Shown here: positions 1-11,824 of the stretch, piece after piece
Layout of the letters: each line of letters begins with the position of its first letter
Numbering within the stretch: position 1 is the stretch's first letter
NCBI GenBank assembly: GCA_001599755.1
Contig: BCHX01000006.1
Coordinates: 1,971,336 to 2,035,335 of the forward strand
Reading direction: 5' to 3'
DNA: 64,000 nucleotides
Origin: Gliomastix tumulicola
Taxonomy: Eukaryota; Ascomycota; Sordariomycetes; Hypocreales; Bionectriaceae
Position numbers and translations under genes: made by a program
The notes under the pieces: generated by a model
The model's input: only the letters and a program-made list of their open reading frames with translations
What the model was told of the DNA's origin: nothing
The model's database searches: none

Positions 1-828
1 AGGAGCAGAAGAGTGAGAAAGCCCCGGAGGAAGAGAGTGGGAAGGGGGAAGGGAGTACGGTGGAGGGGCAGGCTGCATGTGAGGACTGTCGATGAGGCGA
101 GTGACGTGCATGAAGGCTTAAAAGGTATATGAAAGCTTGGGAATGTCGTCTCCTACCTACCTAGAGACTAGGAAGCAACACACGCGATGTTATGACAACA
201 GTGTGCGACATTCTAATTCGCGACACTATTGTGGCAATGACAGCAATGAGAATCTCGACAGTGATCATACTGCATGGGATAGGGAAAACTGTGTGGCTGT
301 GCGTATACGCCAGCCTGTGACACTAGGTATGCGAATAAGCTATGCCTCTAACTCGAGTTGTTGACAGGTTGCTATCTTAGAGTCAGGCACGAAATTCACA
401 CTTCACTGCCCAGCAGCATCTGTCTCCGCAGCTAACATATACAGAGCGGCAGAGTTGCTAGCTCCTGGGAAAGAATACGAGTTGGACGCCAACAATGGAA
501 GTCATCAATGTGTCAATTTTTTTTGTGCATGTTTTATCTTGAGCTAAGAAACAGCTGATTCGTGACCAAGATCGCACGCGGACGTGAGAGACAACGAAGC
601 TCGCCGAGCCAGTACCAACAATGTAGGGCGATGCTTGGATTTCCGACCCTTCTAGGGTCGAGTGGACCAACAACAATCCGACAACGTACTCGACGAGGGG
701 TGCGGTGTTGGTGACGAGATTAGAGACAGACGGTATTCGCAGGGTCAAAAAGTCGAGGCCGCCATGGCGGGGGCGGAGGAGTAGATGGGTCGATCGGCGT
801 GCGAAGGACAGAGTATCGGATCGGTGAT
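1..828. other. Intergenic, left edge; 3' flank of PP1 gene
   Basis: No supportable gene. The first 80 bases are strongly purine-rich on the + strand, so pyrimidine-rich on the - strand, like a fungal 5' leader; a gene reading leftward out of the window may begin nearby, but this is a guess. The part next to 828 should carry the 3' UTR of the PP1 gene. ORFs here are short and show no recognisable family. Confidence 0.5.
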
Positions 829-2011
829 TTACCGCCGGCCAAACTTCTGCTTCTTCTCGGCGGGTTTCAGGATCTTTGAAGGATGTGTTAGCAGCTGCAA
901 AGCGCGATGCAGAGCATATTTGATGGGCATACCTGGAACGAGCAGAGCAAGCTCTCGTCGACACTCATCATGGCACCGGCATTGTCGAACTCTCCGCAGT
1001 AGTTGGGAGCGCTGAAGAGAGTCACCAGTTGACGTTTCGAGAAGAACTCGTAACCATCTTCAACAACTTGGTGCGCACGGCAGATGAGATCCATATCATG
1101 CTTCTGGAGGAAACGCGACACCACGTCCGGACCGAAGGTGAAGGAGACACCTCGGTCGTTCTCACTCCATCCTGTGATGTCCTTGTCGGGATCGGACCAA
1201 AGGAGATCGCAGAGCAGACCGCAGTCAGGAATCTGTATGTTCAATGTCAGTGACTCAGTCACGTACAGGTGGGGTGAAAAGCCAGGAAATCAGCCATAAG
1301 CCATGGTTTGGGTTCACTCACATCAGTTGGTCGCATGACACGGCGAATCTGCTCCATGGAGTTCAGATCCGGGCTCAGACCTCCGTGCATCGTGAAAATC
1401 TTCTCGTCGATGATAGCGGCGATGGGCAGACAGTTGAAGCAGTCGGTGAAGGTCTTCCACAGCTTGATGTTGTATCGGCGCTTGCACTCGTCGTAGAAGC
1501 CGTAGATGCGGTTGATGGAGGCACATTCGTGGTTGCCTCGAAGGACAAAGAAGTTCTCGGGGTACTTGATCTTGTATGCGAGCAGAAGGCAGATAGTCTC
1601 CAGTGACTGCTTGCCACGGTCGACATAATCGCCCAGGAAAAGGTAGTTCGCTTCCGGGGGGAAGCCACCGTATTCGAAGAGTCGGAGGAGATCGTAGTAC
1701 TGGCCGTGGATATCACCGCAAATCTATCCAATCCCCAATTGTCAGCTGCGGTCCCATACAATGCGAGCAAACGGGAGAGTTGAGCTCCATGGGGGCAGAA
1801 GAGGATGCGGGGAGCAACTGCGCTCACTCACCTTGATGGGAGCCTCAAGTTCCAAGAGTATAGGCTGAGAAATGAAGATTTCGCGCGCCTTGGTGCAGAG
1901 ATAGCGGATTTCGGCCTCAAGAAGCTGAACCTGTTTGCCAGGTCGGCTGCCTCGCACCTCGAGCAACCGATCGATTATAGAGTCCAGATCGACCTCATGT
2001 TGGTCTGCCAT
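829..2011 (-). CDS. Serine/threonine protein phosphatase PP1 catalytic subunit
   Basis: Catalytic subunit of type 1 protein phosphatase (Glc7/BimG family), which removes phosphate from Ser/Thr in mitosis, glycogen control and many targeting-subunit complexes. Exons on the - strand: 1832-2011, 1322-1723, 933-1232, 829-873; each border has GT-AG and the sum is 927 nt (308 aa). The two-metal site is intact: GDIHG with D64 and H66, GDYVDRG with D92, GNHE with N124/H125, then CGEFDNAG near the C-terminus. Length and residue numbering match mammalian PP1 almost exactly. The protein ends in a basic tail, KKQKFGRR. The start MADQ is preferred over an in-frame Met seven codons upstream (2032) because it matches the family. 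The last exon is only 45 nt. Identification is very secure; UTRs are not determined. Confidence 0.97.
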
Positions 2012-5000
2012 CTTGAACTGCCCCCGTGACAAGAGGGAAGCCGCAGGAACGGGATTGTAGAGGAGATTGGTTTAGAAGGGACCGCGATTGGGCTCGAAAA
2101 ACCGGCCGAAGCGCAAAACGAGGCGAACGCGGCAAGCGAGCGAAGATAATACAGGGCGCAGTATATGCGCTATACGATGCACCTCTGGCGAATTGCAAGA
2201 AATGATCTGCGACAACGAGCGGCAAAAGGTCAGTACGCTGCGTAAAGCAGATCAGACGGGTGGGAGGAGCAAAATCGCCAAGTCGTGGAACGACGACAGG
2301 ATGGAAAAGAAAGACGAGATGGGCGCAGCGTAGAAATAATTCCCCGTGGTGCTGGCTGGGAGCGTATGCGTATGGAGTCATACGTAGTGGAGGGGCGAGG
2401 CAAGTAGTAGTGAGGAGGTGGAGGGGCTCCGGTGAGGGCGGACTCTGTGAAGTGCGCGGCTAGAGTGAACTCACCACCCTTTGCGGTGGATCAAGAGGGC
2501 AGTGAAGCGATGGATGGGAAAAAAAAGGGGGATGGCTGAGAGTGCGCTGAAAAGCTTGACGCGGGAACGTACAGTCTGTGGATGGAAAAGATCTCTTTTC
2601 GCTTGGTATATAGCTGGGTCACGCACGACGTCGCAGGTGTGTCGTGTCTCGTCGCTGGGGATGCCTTCAAGGCCGTCGGGGGCTCGGGGCGGTGATGCTT
2701 CTGTAGGCGGCACGAAATATATGCAGAATTGAAATATTTAGTCGCGTCGGTGTTCAGACAAGCAAAGTCGTCGTGTTCGTCGTCGTCGTCGCCGCGGTCG
2801 CAGTCGCGGGCTTGGATCGTGGAGGGAGACGGTGAGTCTCTTTCGCAACACAAAGGGGTGTCTTGGTAAGCCTAATCAGGCCTCTCGTCTTTTCGCTTTC
2901 GTCGGCGGAGCAGAGAATGCCTCGGTACCTGTGGCAGGTAAGATCGCAGAGAAACGCGTGCAATACACGACAAGAGTATAGTCAACGATGGGGTGGCGCT
3001 CGTGATGATTGGGTCGACACAGATGCAAACTTGTGTCTCTCGTCGCTGATGTTCGTCGTTGGTGCGGGAGAGATGTTATTTTTTTTGCCTCGCGCGATGG
3101 ATAACACTGATGGAGGGAGTGGAGGGTAGCAGTACCTCAGGCTTCCAAGGACGGAACTGGAACCAACCAGGGCATGGCCACACTCCCGCAGGGGCCCAGA
3201 ATTTACTGGCTCGAGGAGGGGCCTGCATAGCGCTAGGGGGCACTAGACACAAAAGAAGCTACTGTCAATCGTCGGTGTCGCCTAGGAAATACCAAGGCTT
3301 ACTGTGAGATGTGCAAATATTTCTGTCAGGCCATCTTGCTTTTGGTGCTGTGGGTGGGGATGCAAAAAAATCGACTCTGATTGGCCCTATCAAAGCGCTG
3401 GCTTCATGGTTCTCGCTGGATGTCAGCGATGCCTCGACGCTATTAATTGCCTAGCTAGACCGCCGAGGAGTGCTCGAGTTGAACGACCAAAAGCCTCCAT
3501 CTGGCTGGTCTGTAGGCTGATGACGCGTTTACGATGAGAAATCATAGGACATACGATAGATATCGCGGCTTCGGAGGCATAGAGAAGTCTGTTGGCGCTA
3601 CAGGCGACCTGGAGAGCCGACAGTGCCAGGTGCCAGGTACCTACAAGGAGTTGAGTTCCAGCGCTCCTTCCGTCCTTTCGCCGGCCTGGAACACTCTCCG
3701 TCCCCCATGCCCTTCCTGCTCCAACACACCACCAATCCGGATCCCGGTATCAGTTTACCCTCCATTCTTAGCATGGGAGCATCCCAGAGATCTCAGAGCG
3801 AACTCGTATGTAAAATAAGAAGTGGCCTCTGCGCGCCCGTGACTCACCGTCTATTTGATTGGATGTATAAGTCAGTGCTTAACAATCTCTCTCACCTCGG
3901 CTCTGGCCTAGACGCAACCGAAGCTTCTTGCCGTGTCGTGCCATCTGCAAACGTCAGGTCGCGCCTGCATTGAAATTTGCGAAGTCTCACGTGTTTCAGG
4001 CGGCTTGCACGTATCAGGAACTCAAAAATGCCCAGGGCAGGCGCTCCCCTGGATCCTGCCAGGAGGTCCTTCCGGCATCCGTTTTCCTTGAATTCCCATC
4101 TCGCCCTTCGCCTCCCAACTGCACTTCTCGGGCTAGTAATGCAGCCCGGACCTTCTGATCGGCCTGCTGTGTCACCTTTGCATGCATTTGAAAAGCTTGA
4201 CCCGACCGTCCATCGTCGCTCCTTGGTTAGGGACGACTTCTCAGCCAGACATTTGCCCTTTTCAACGATCCCGATGGCCCTGTTCGCCCCTTGCGAAGCC
4301 CATCGCCCCGGTTATTGTACTTGATCGCCAACTCAACGATCACCAACTACTGACCAAGGACCCAGACGACAGAGAGCCGTCGCCGTCCTGTTCCATTTAC
4401 CACCCAATCAGCCACAGCATCCTTTATCATTGGACGGCACCAGTCCCAGCTCAAGTGGGTAAAGATTGGGTCCCTCGTTGCTCTCAACGTGATGCCCCTC
4501 TTCTCTCAAGTGCTTACGGAGCTGCCCGAACAATGAAGCCTGGAGAGCGAGAAGCTGACTGCTCCCGTACGGGCCAGCTAGCGCCCTTGGTAGATGGAGG
4601 GATGGCCCGCCCTCTACGAGAAGTTATTCAGATCCGGCCCCGAGGTTTGCGTGATGTCCGTCGGTTAGAAAACAGTCTGCTAACATTGAAACCTCGTCCA
4701 AAGACCCTGGAGAAGAGCGACTCGCAAGTGGGTAAGGGAGGTCAAGGTCTAGAAAGCTTGACCTGACTTACATGCTCTTGCGGATGGCTTGGCGCTGGTC
4801 TTGGTATTGGAGCTCGCAGACCGGAGAGAAACAGCTCGGCTACCTCCATTTGAAATCAATCCACTGGTGATGGATATGAAGGCATGCTATGGTTGCCTCT
4901 CCTGCGTGTGTTGGCTACTCCGTCGACTGCAACCCACCAGTCTTGGGTTGTCATATATTTGAGGACCTCGTAATCGACCAACGGCGACCCCCTCCTGTCC

Positions 5001-6354
5001 ACAGTGTGACAGAAATGTGACCATTCGGCGGCAACTGTATCACATCTCCTCCTCATCGAGTCGACTGCCGGGTGCCTGGTAGGCCAACTACGGCCACAAA
5101 ACTCCTCTCACACCGGTCTGTGCTCGTGGGTGCAGGGCGATCGCCGCCGTTGGGCTGTCCGACCCCTCCTTACGATCGGGATGGTGCCCCAAAACGTTCC
5201 TCCACGAATCATGCGAACGTCCCAACAGACCGACTTGAAGTCACATGATGACCTGTCAGAAGGATGAAGGGCTGCTGAGCGGGGGAGGGAGGGGACGCGC
5301 CAAAAGCATACCAACCAACTGTTAGGGCCAACGCCTGCTGGTATGTTGCCTTGCGTCAGTGTCAATTCATCCTGCATAACCCAAGCCGGGGCATCCTTGG
5401 TTCTGGCGTGGCGTACGAGTTGCTGCATGAGTAATACCTACTGCAACGCGCCTGGCAAGACGGGGGCAGGAAGGCGTCACATGCATTGCTTCCAGATACG
5501 GCCGCCAGCATATTGCAACGCACGATGATGCAACGCATACGCAGGGAAAACCACCTCAGCCAATCTCCGTCCGTCCTCCCCCTCCCGACCACGATTACGA
5601 GTCCTCTTTTTTTCGCAAAGAACCCCTCGAATGACAGAAGCCCGCCGCCCTTGCGTTTTTCCCAAGGTTCATTCAGGCACCGGCCGGTGTAAACGCTCTT
5701 CTCTTATCTCTCAGTCCTTGTTGTCAAAAATAGACATGGCCGAAGTCTGGCTTTCACCGGTCGGGCTGGGAGTCAAAAGCCTCACTCGCGCGCCCGGGCG
5801 GCCACTTCCGCCCCCTCTCAGGTCGGGATTAAGGCTGTCGAGATGAGTGCCCGCGTTTTGTTGAAGGCCCGAGTGTAAACTCTGAAAGGCGGAAATCTGG
5901 AGCATCGTGGGCATGACGGGCCCCTTGGCATCGGGAAGTTTGTAACTGCTCGTTACCCACATGGCCCGGGCACTGGAATCATGAAGATACCAGTATTCAT
6001 ATGATAGGGTAAGAGAATGAATGATGTGGTAGAAATATTGATTCTTGACAATTAGCTCTGTTAATGTTTGCCTCGGCAGCGTAGGCAGCCTAGAACGTAG
6101 TTGTTCTCGGTCCTAGCCATACCGTTACTGCATTTAGGATTGATAAAGTCATCTTCTCTGCCCGGCATTACACGTCCAAGCCACCCTGCAACCCTGAGTA
6201 TAATATATACATGCAAGTGAAAACGAGAACGCCCCTGGTGAGCTCCAGCTCAAATCCGCGCCGTGACCCCATGGGCAAGAAAAGAAATGAAGAAAAAGGT
6301 TGGTACAACAATACTCTATACATTTGAATGCGAGGCGAGTAAAGCCTCCTCGTC
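2012..6354. other. Intergenic, PP1 upstream region, no recognised gene
   Basis: About 4.3 kb without a gene I can support. The side next to 2012 must hold the PP1 leader and promoter. On the - strand a GGTG|GTGAGT donor-like sequence near 2474, with an acceptor-like GGGGCAG just before the PP1 start, could mark a 5'-UTR intron. Around 2766-2800 there is a TCG/GTC-rich simple repeat. An open frame at 4182-4766 (+) would give 194 aa, but its composition looks random and nothing in it is recognisable. Confidence 0.45.
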
Positions 6355-9300
6355 TCACCTCTTCCTCGCCGACGTCCTACGTCTCGTGAGGGCCGCCTCT
6401 GCCTCCCTCTTAGCCGCAGTCCCGGCCCTCGTTGCTCTGGGAGTCTCCTTCTCCTCCTCGGGCTGCTCCTCGACTTCCTCCTCGTCTTCCTCAGTGGTCA
6501 CCACTTCCGCCATGGCCTCGTCGACGTCCATGCCGAGCCCCTTAAGCTCCTCGTCGTCGAGGTCCGTGAGATCCTCGCTGAGCATGCGCATGGCCGCGTC
6601 CCTGCCGACGGCCCAGCTGTCAGCCATCACCGACGTCCCCGACGGCTCAAAGTCCTTCATGTACCATACGACGCCGCCGTCCGCGAGGGGGTCGTTCGGC
6701 TCCTTCTCAAGGCTGCCGTTGGACTGCGGTGGTGTCGGGGGAGCGTTCGGTTCCAGCGGAGGGTCCGTGTCGAACTTGGACTTGCCGGGGGGAGTTTGGG
6801 CGTGATCGCCGTTCGTGACGATGGCCTCGACGTGCGTCTCGTCCATCATCTCCACGTCCATCGACCCGTCGCGGTTGAGTGTGCCGGCCTCCGATGTCTT
6901 GACTTCGATGTTATCTTTGTACTGCACCTCGATGTCCATGATCTCGTCCTCGCCGTCCCCAGGACGGGGCTTAACCGTTATTTGGCCTGGGATCGAGGCG
7001 TCTACCATGATGGTATCATGGCTATCGTCGTTCTCATCGTCCTGATACGACGACGGTGCCGGAGTCTGCTGAGGCTCGAGGCTGGCTGTGTATTTCGCCT
7101 CCAAGTCCTTCTGAAGCGAGTCGAAAGGCTTAAAGAGGATTTCAGCCTCAATCTTCAGTGCTGCCTCCAGCTGGGGCTGCACGGCCTTCAAGATTCGTTT
7201 CCCCAGCTTGCGCCGCTCGCGGATGTCAGAGAAGGTATTCTTCGAGGGCGAGGTCGACAAGGCTAGGCTCAGCTCCTCGTTCTTAGGCATAGGCGCCGTG
7301 TTGATGCCTTCGGCGATCACGTCACAAAGGTCCTGAGTGAAAGAGAGTGTCCTCGTGTAGTAGCGCGCTTCGACACGGCTCTGAAGCCTGGTTAAGCCGG
7401 TATCAAAGAGGTCCTTATCGAGCCTTTGAGAGGGTTAGTGCCTACACTAAATAGAGCAACCTAGCAAGAGGAGTAGTAAGTGACTTACGAGATGGCCTTT
7501 TCGATGGTTGCGGACAGCAGCTTTACCAGTGGGAAGTAGCAGACGTCAACAAACTCCTGCTCATGGTCCGCGGCCTCAAGCTTCAGCCTCTCCCTTTCAA
7601 CGATCTCATTGGCAAGAGCCTTGAGATGGGCAAGATCCTGAACCAGTGTCTCCGCGAACCGGATCCGTCGAGCTAGACGATCCTTGCCCTCAGGACCCAT
7701 GGATGCGAAGTTTCTTCTTGTCAGCTCCATGGACGTGGAAGAATCCATCTGCAGCTGCAGACGCTTGAGAAGCGCAGCACCCCGTCGAGCTTCTCGCTTC
7801 AGCGTCCAGTAGCGACAAGCCTCGCCAAGGAACTCTTTGCGCTTGCGGATAGGAAACCGTTGCAGCGCATTCTCGACGACAGTGAACACGGCCTGAGGAA
7901 TGACCGGCGCGCCCGAAGGTAGCCTCCACACGTTCTTCGGCGGTGAACCCTTCTTCTTGTCCACAACAATGGCCGAGTTCGCAACATGGATATGCTGCGT
8001 GTCGTCGCCATGCCCTGGTGTATCACGGCGTTGAGCAACAATTGCCGTCGCCATAGCTTGCGTCTCAGCCCACATCCTGCCCCGCATGTTTTTCTTGTAG
8101 AACTTCTTGGCTGTCTTGATGGCCTGAGAAACATGGTGTTCTTCGGCGTGATCTGGCGGGCAGTGCTTATCACAGAAGGCCTTGAGAACCATGCTCCCGT
8201 CCAGGACCGCCAAGGCGCCGGTCGCTGTCTTCATCTTGAGGTATAGTTGAGCTCGTCTGGCGCAGGTGACGTGGAATGCTTGGTAGCAGTTCTTGTTACC
8301 ACACTGAATGCAAGCTCCCATCTTCTGGTTACAGATGTAGCATTGTAGCCTCCATCTGGTTCTCGGCACCTTCTCGACCTCCATGACAGGCTCCATAAAG
8401 GTGTGGTTGCCAAGTGAGACCTCGGGAATCCACATGGCACATAGTAAGTGAGCCCATCGTGATGAGCTTGTTTGCTTGAATGCGCCGTCCGTATTGGGGC
8501 AGAATATACACGTCTAGTGGGTTTCGGTCAGTATCTAACATCGCGAGGAGCAAATTGTACCTTGGGTCACTTACAGGAACACCCCGACCGCATGACTGGC
8601 ACTTCCTGCAGAGCCACTGACCCTCAGGGATGAATGGAACACCGTAGCATTCCTGATGAACCGCAAGGTCGCAACCATCGCAGAAAACGATAGCGTTCGT
8701 ATTCTCGCAGTCTCCATCGTCGCATATTGCGCAGCGGGAGTCCGGCTCGTCTCCAGCATGTGGCTCGCCGTTGACAGCCGCGGCGGAGCCTGATCGGGGC
8801 CGATGTGTCTGCGGAGGTTTGGGGTTCGGTTTGGGGATACGTTTTTCTAATGCGTGCCACTCCTTTTCGATCTTCGTCATGGTGATCTCGAATATCTCGC
8901 GGGTGATTTCGTCCTGCTCGCTCGTCTTGCGGCGTGCGTTGAGTCCTGTGAGCCACATGTCGTCCTGCTCATCCATGTCGTACTCGACGCGGCCGAGCTT
9001 GGAGTGATGAACGCCGTCTTCGTTCTGGGCTGACGAGGATACTTCAAAATCATCGTCCATATGCGCATCAGTAGCCTTGATGAGCTGTCGTTCTGGGCGA
9101 ATAAAGTGGTCACTCTCTTGGTATCCGATATTGCTCATCGCCTTGTCAACGTAACGGGCGTGACCAGATATCTTGCTCTCGAACAGTTCGATGCGGTTGG
9201 TCTTGCGATATGACGGTTGCTTTAGATCAAGTCGCTCTTTTGTTGTTTGATTGTGAATCGGTAGTATCTTGGGGGTTTTAGGGGTTGCTGTCAGACCAAA

Positions 9301-10020
9301 GTCCATCGATTTCGTATTGTAGAAACTAACGACATCCCGAGTCGGTCGGCGGGAGCGGCGACTAGGCGTTCCGGCTACCGCATCGAAGGGATTCGTCTCC
9401 GTTTTACCCTGGGGATTAGGTGTGTTGCCAGTCGAGGCGGGCTTGATCTGCCGGGATGGTGTCATGGATCCGTTGAGCGGCGTCCCCGGCGTCTGTATGA
9501 CGGACGTGTTGGAAGCTTCCTGCGCCGGCTGCGGCAGGCCGTCGACCTCCTCGGAAAGGAAGACCATGAGCGTCTTCTCGGTGACAAGATTTGGATGGAA
9601 CTCCTCCCAGCTCCTCTCCTCTCGAGGCTTGTAGTCATCGGCTTGCTTCACTCCCGCAGCGACGGCGGCCGCTGTCCCGAAAAGCTCCTCATCGTTCGTG
9701 TTGGCCCTGGTTCTCGCACCTCTGGACCGTCGAGAAGGCGATGCGCCGCCGTTATTCTGTCGACCGACGCTCGATCGTGATCGGGACACGGTAATCGCTC
9801 CGTCGGCATCGGGCGTCCCTAGGTGACCGGGCGTCAGGATCTCTCCGCTACCGCTCGATCCCCCAGGGACAAAGCGACGTCTCTTTGGGGGGGGCTCGGT
9901 GGCGGAGGAGGCCGCAAGTGACGCCTGCCTGGCAGCGCGGGCGGCGTTCGTTGTGCCAGGCGGGCGGCCTCGTCGGCGGCCGGTGGGGGTGCGGCGCGAG
10001 GGAGTCGACGTCGACGCCAT
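6355..10020 (-). CDS. Nto1/BRPF-like PHD finger chromatin protein
   Basis: Probable NuA3 histone acetyltransferase scaffold (yeast Nto1, animal BRPF family), acting in the nucleus. Exons on - strand: 8575-10020, 7489-8513, 6355-7423, giving 1179 aa. The N-terminus has an AT-hook-like GRRRGRPPG. An enhancer-of-polycomb-like segment lies at about 260-400 and includes EYDMDEQDDMWL. A canonical PHD finger lies at about 429-477 (CAIC...CDGCDLAVHQEC...CRKC). The zinc knuckle and extended PHD follow at about 483-610, containing CIFC, HLLCAMW, CYIC and HVTCARRA, and ending CDKHC. A degenerate bromodomain-like helical stretch crosses the second intron. The C-terminus is acidic, then basic (RRRTSARKR). 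The second Met (10020) was chosen because it opens the basic AT-hook region; an in-frame Met at 10050 would add ten residues. Family assignment is secure; membership of NuA3 is inferred from homology. Confidence 0.93.
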
Positions 10021-10891
10021 CGCGTGGTGTGTAAGTTGTGCAGCCGTCAACGAGCCCTCTTGGAAATCGGCGTGAGCGAGGCGAGCAATTCCTTGTCAAG
10101 CGTGGTCGGATGGCGCGAGCGCTGAGGGGGCGAGGGTGTCTGGTCGGAAGGCAATCATGGGGAGGGCCTCAGGCGGGCGATCTGGGTGCAAAAGCGCACA
10201 AAAAACGCCCTCATGCCATGGAGGGACCTTCCGCTGACTGGTGTACGCTAGATTTGAAGCAGTATTTAGGGAAATGGCGGCGTGGTGAGGCGGTTCAGCT
10301 GCCGATGGGCGAAAAACAGAGGGACGCGTGAAGTTAAGCACAGACCTCCTAATCCTTGCCAATCTCTCCCTTGGGAGGTTTGGAGACGATTGGTGTTAGT
10401 CAGCAGGTGGGTTTGGGGGGGCTGGTTGTTTTAGGTTTAGTGCAAAATCGCTCATGTACAATTCTGGGGAAATCGCATGGCTGGCTCTTGCTTTTCTCGA
10501 GCCAAGGTACTTTGGTACCGAAGTCGACAAAATTAAATGGCAATGAGTCACGACAGTCTTGGCGGTCGCTGCACCTTTATTAGAGCCAGCTAATCGACAG
10601 CGTACCACCTACACCCAGCGCTGCACTAACGGGGAGCCGGAAACCTCCATTGAGAGGACGGGAAGATATTATGGCCAAGCCGGCACCTACGTAACAAACA
10701 ATAGAAGCTACCATTTCTGAAAGCTACTAGCATTGCAGTAGATCGGAGATCTCAAGGGTTTAACCATTGCTTTGTTTCTTAGCTCGAGTGGTGGCAGAGT
10801 TTCGGCTGGTGACCTCAAGATCGACCCATGCATTAATTGAATCGTTACCACGTCAAGCATGTCTCAGCATGATTAGAAGGCTCGAATATCG

Positions 10892-10929
<38 letters not shown>

Positions 10930-11824
10930 GGGCGTTGGGCAGGTCAGTAAATGGTCGGGAGCAACATCCTTGTGTTTAAAGACTACGTGAATTCTTCAAG
11001 ACTATTATGACTATACCTAGTAGGGAGCGACATGGAAATTCTTGTCAGGTTACTACTAGGCGTTTGAGGGAAAACTTTGAGAAACGCACCCGAAATGCAT
11101 GGTCCGATAGCTCAATTGCCTGTGTAACCAGTATTACCCAGTAGCTGTGTATCTTGGAAGATAACCCGAGCGTCCAGGCACCTGAGCTACATCTCACGTA
11201 TGGAACACGACATAACATCTGTGGAGCGAATCATATGTAAAGTGACTCGGAATGGCAACGTATAAATTTAACAAGTCTGTCTCGCACATCCAGACATCTG
11301 AGAGCTTCGATCAAAGATATAAAAACACATCATGCTTTTGTAGCACGTCCGAAACGCCAGATACATCCAACAAAAAACCACACGCAAATGGAGGCGCTCA
11401 ACGCCTCCTGAAAACTAATACTCAGCTGTGCACACGCTCGTCCCTCCATGTCTAAATGAAAAATGCATCATCTATCATGAGCCGAACGACGAGTGATTAA
11501 CGTCGTAGTGTCATCAAATCAAAATCCGTGAGGGGATAAGTTGATAGGGTTATAAAGAAATGACAGACAGGGCCCTGTCATGTCAACTATAGCGCGAAGC
11601 GAAGCGACTCATCCTGAACGCCTTGTTCGCTATGCACCTTGAAATCCATCAAATAAACAACAGTGTGTATGAAGCAGACAGTTGTAATGGACGATGGCAG
11701 AGCCCGTACGTCATTGGCAATCAAAGTCGGTTGAAAGCCAATCAAGAAAAGGTTAGAGTGGAGGAGTAACGAAGAAATGGGGTATCATGGGTATCATAAG
11801 AGCCTCCTCTTCAGGAGACAGAGC
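10021..11824. other. Intergenic between Nto1-like and LRR genes
   Basis: The side near 10021 is the promoter of the Nto1-like gene and the side near 11824 the 3' flank of the LRR gene, both on the - strand. No ORF here resembles a protein. A perfect trinucleotide array is listed separately. A TAGCTCAATTG string at 11109 resembles a tRNA A box, but no matching B box or acceptor stem follows. Confidence 0.5.
10893..10928. repeat. Microsatellite (ATC)12
   Basis: Twelve perfect ATC units in intergenic DNA. A likely length-variable marker; no function is implied. Confidence 0.97.

Noticed and set aside
4182..4766. 194-codon frame on the + strand as a gene
   Set aside because: No motif, random-looking composition, no plausible partner exon and no codon bias like that of the real genes here.
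11100..11180. tRNA-like A box (TAGCTCAATTG)
   Set aside because: No B box with the GGTTCGA core at the right distance and no acceptor stem pairing.
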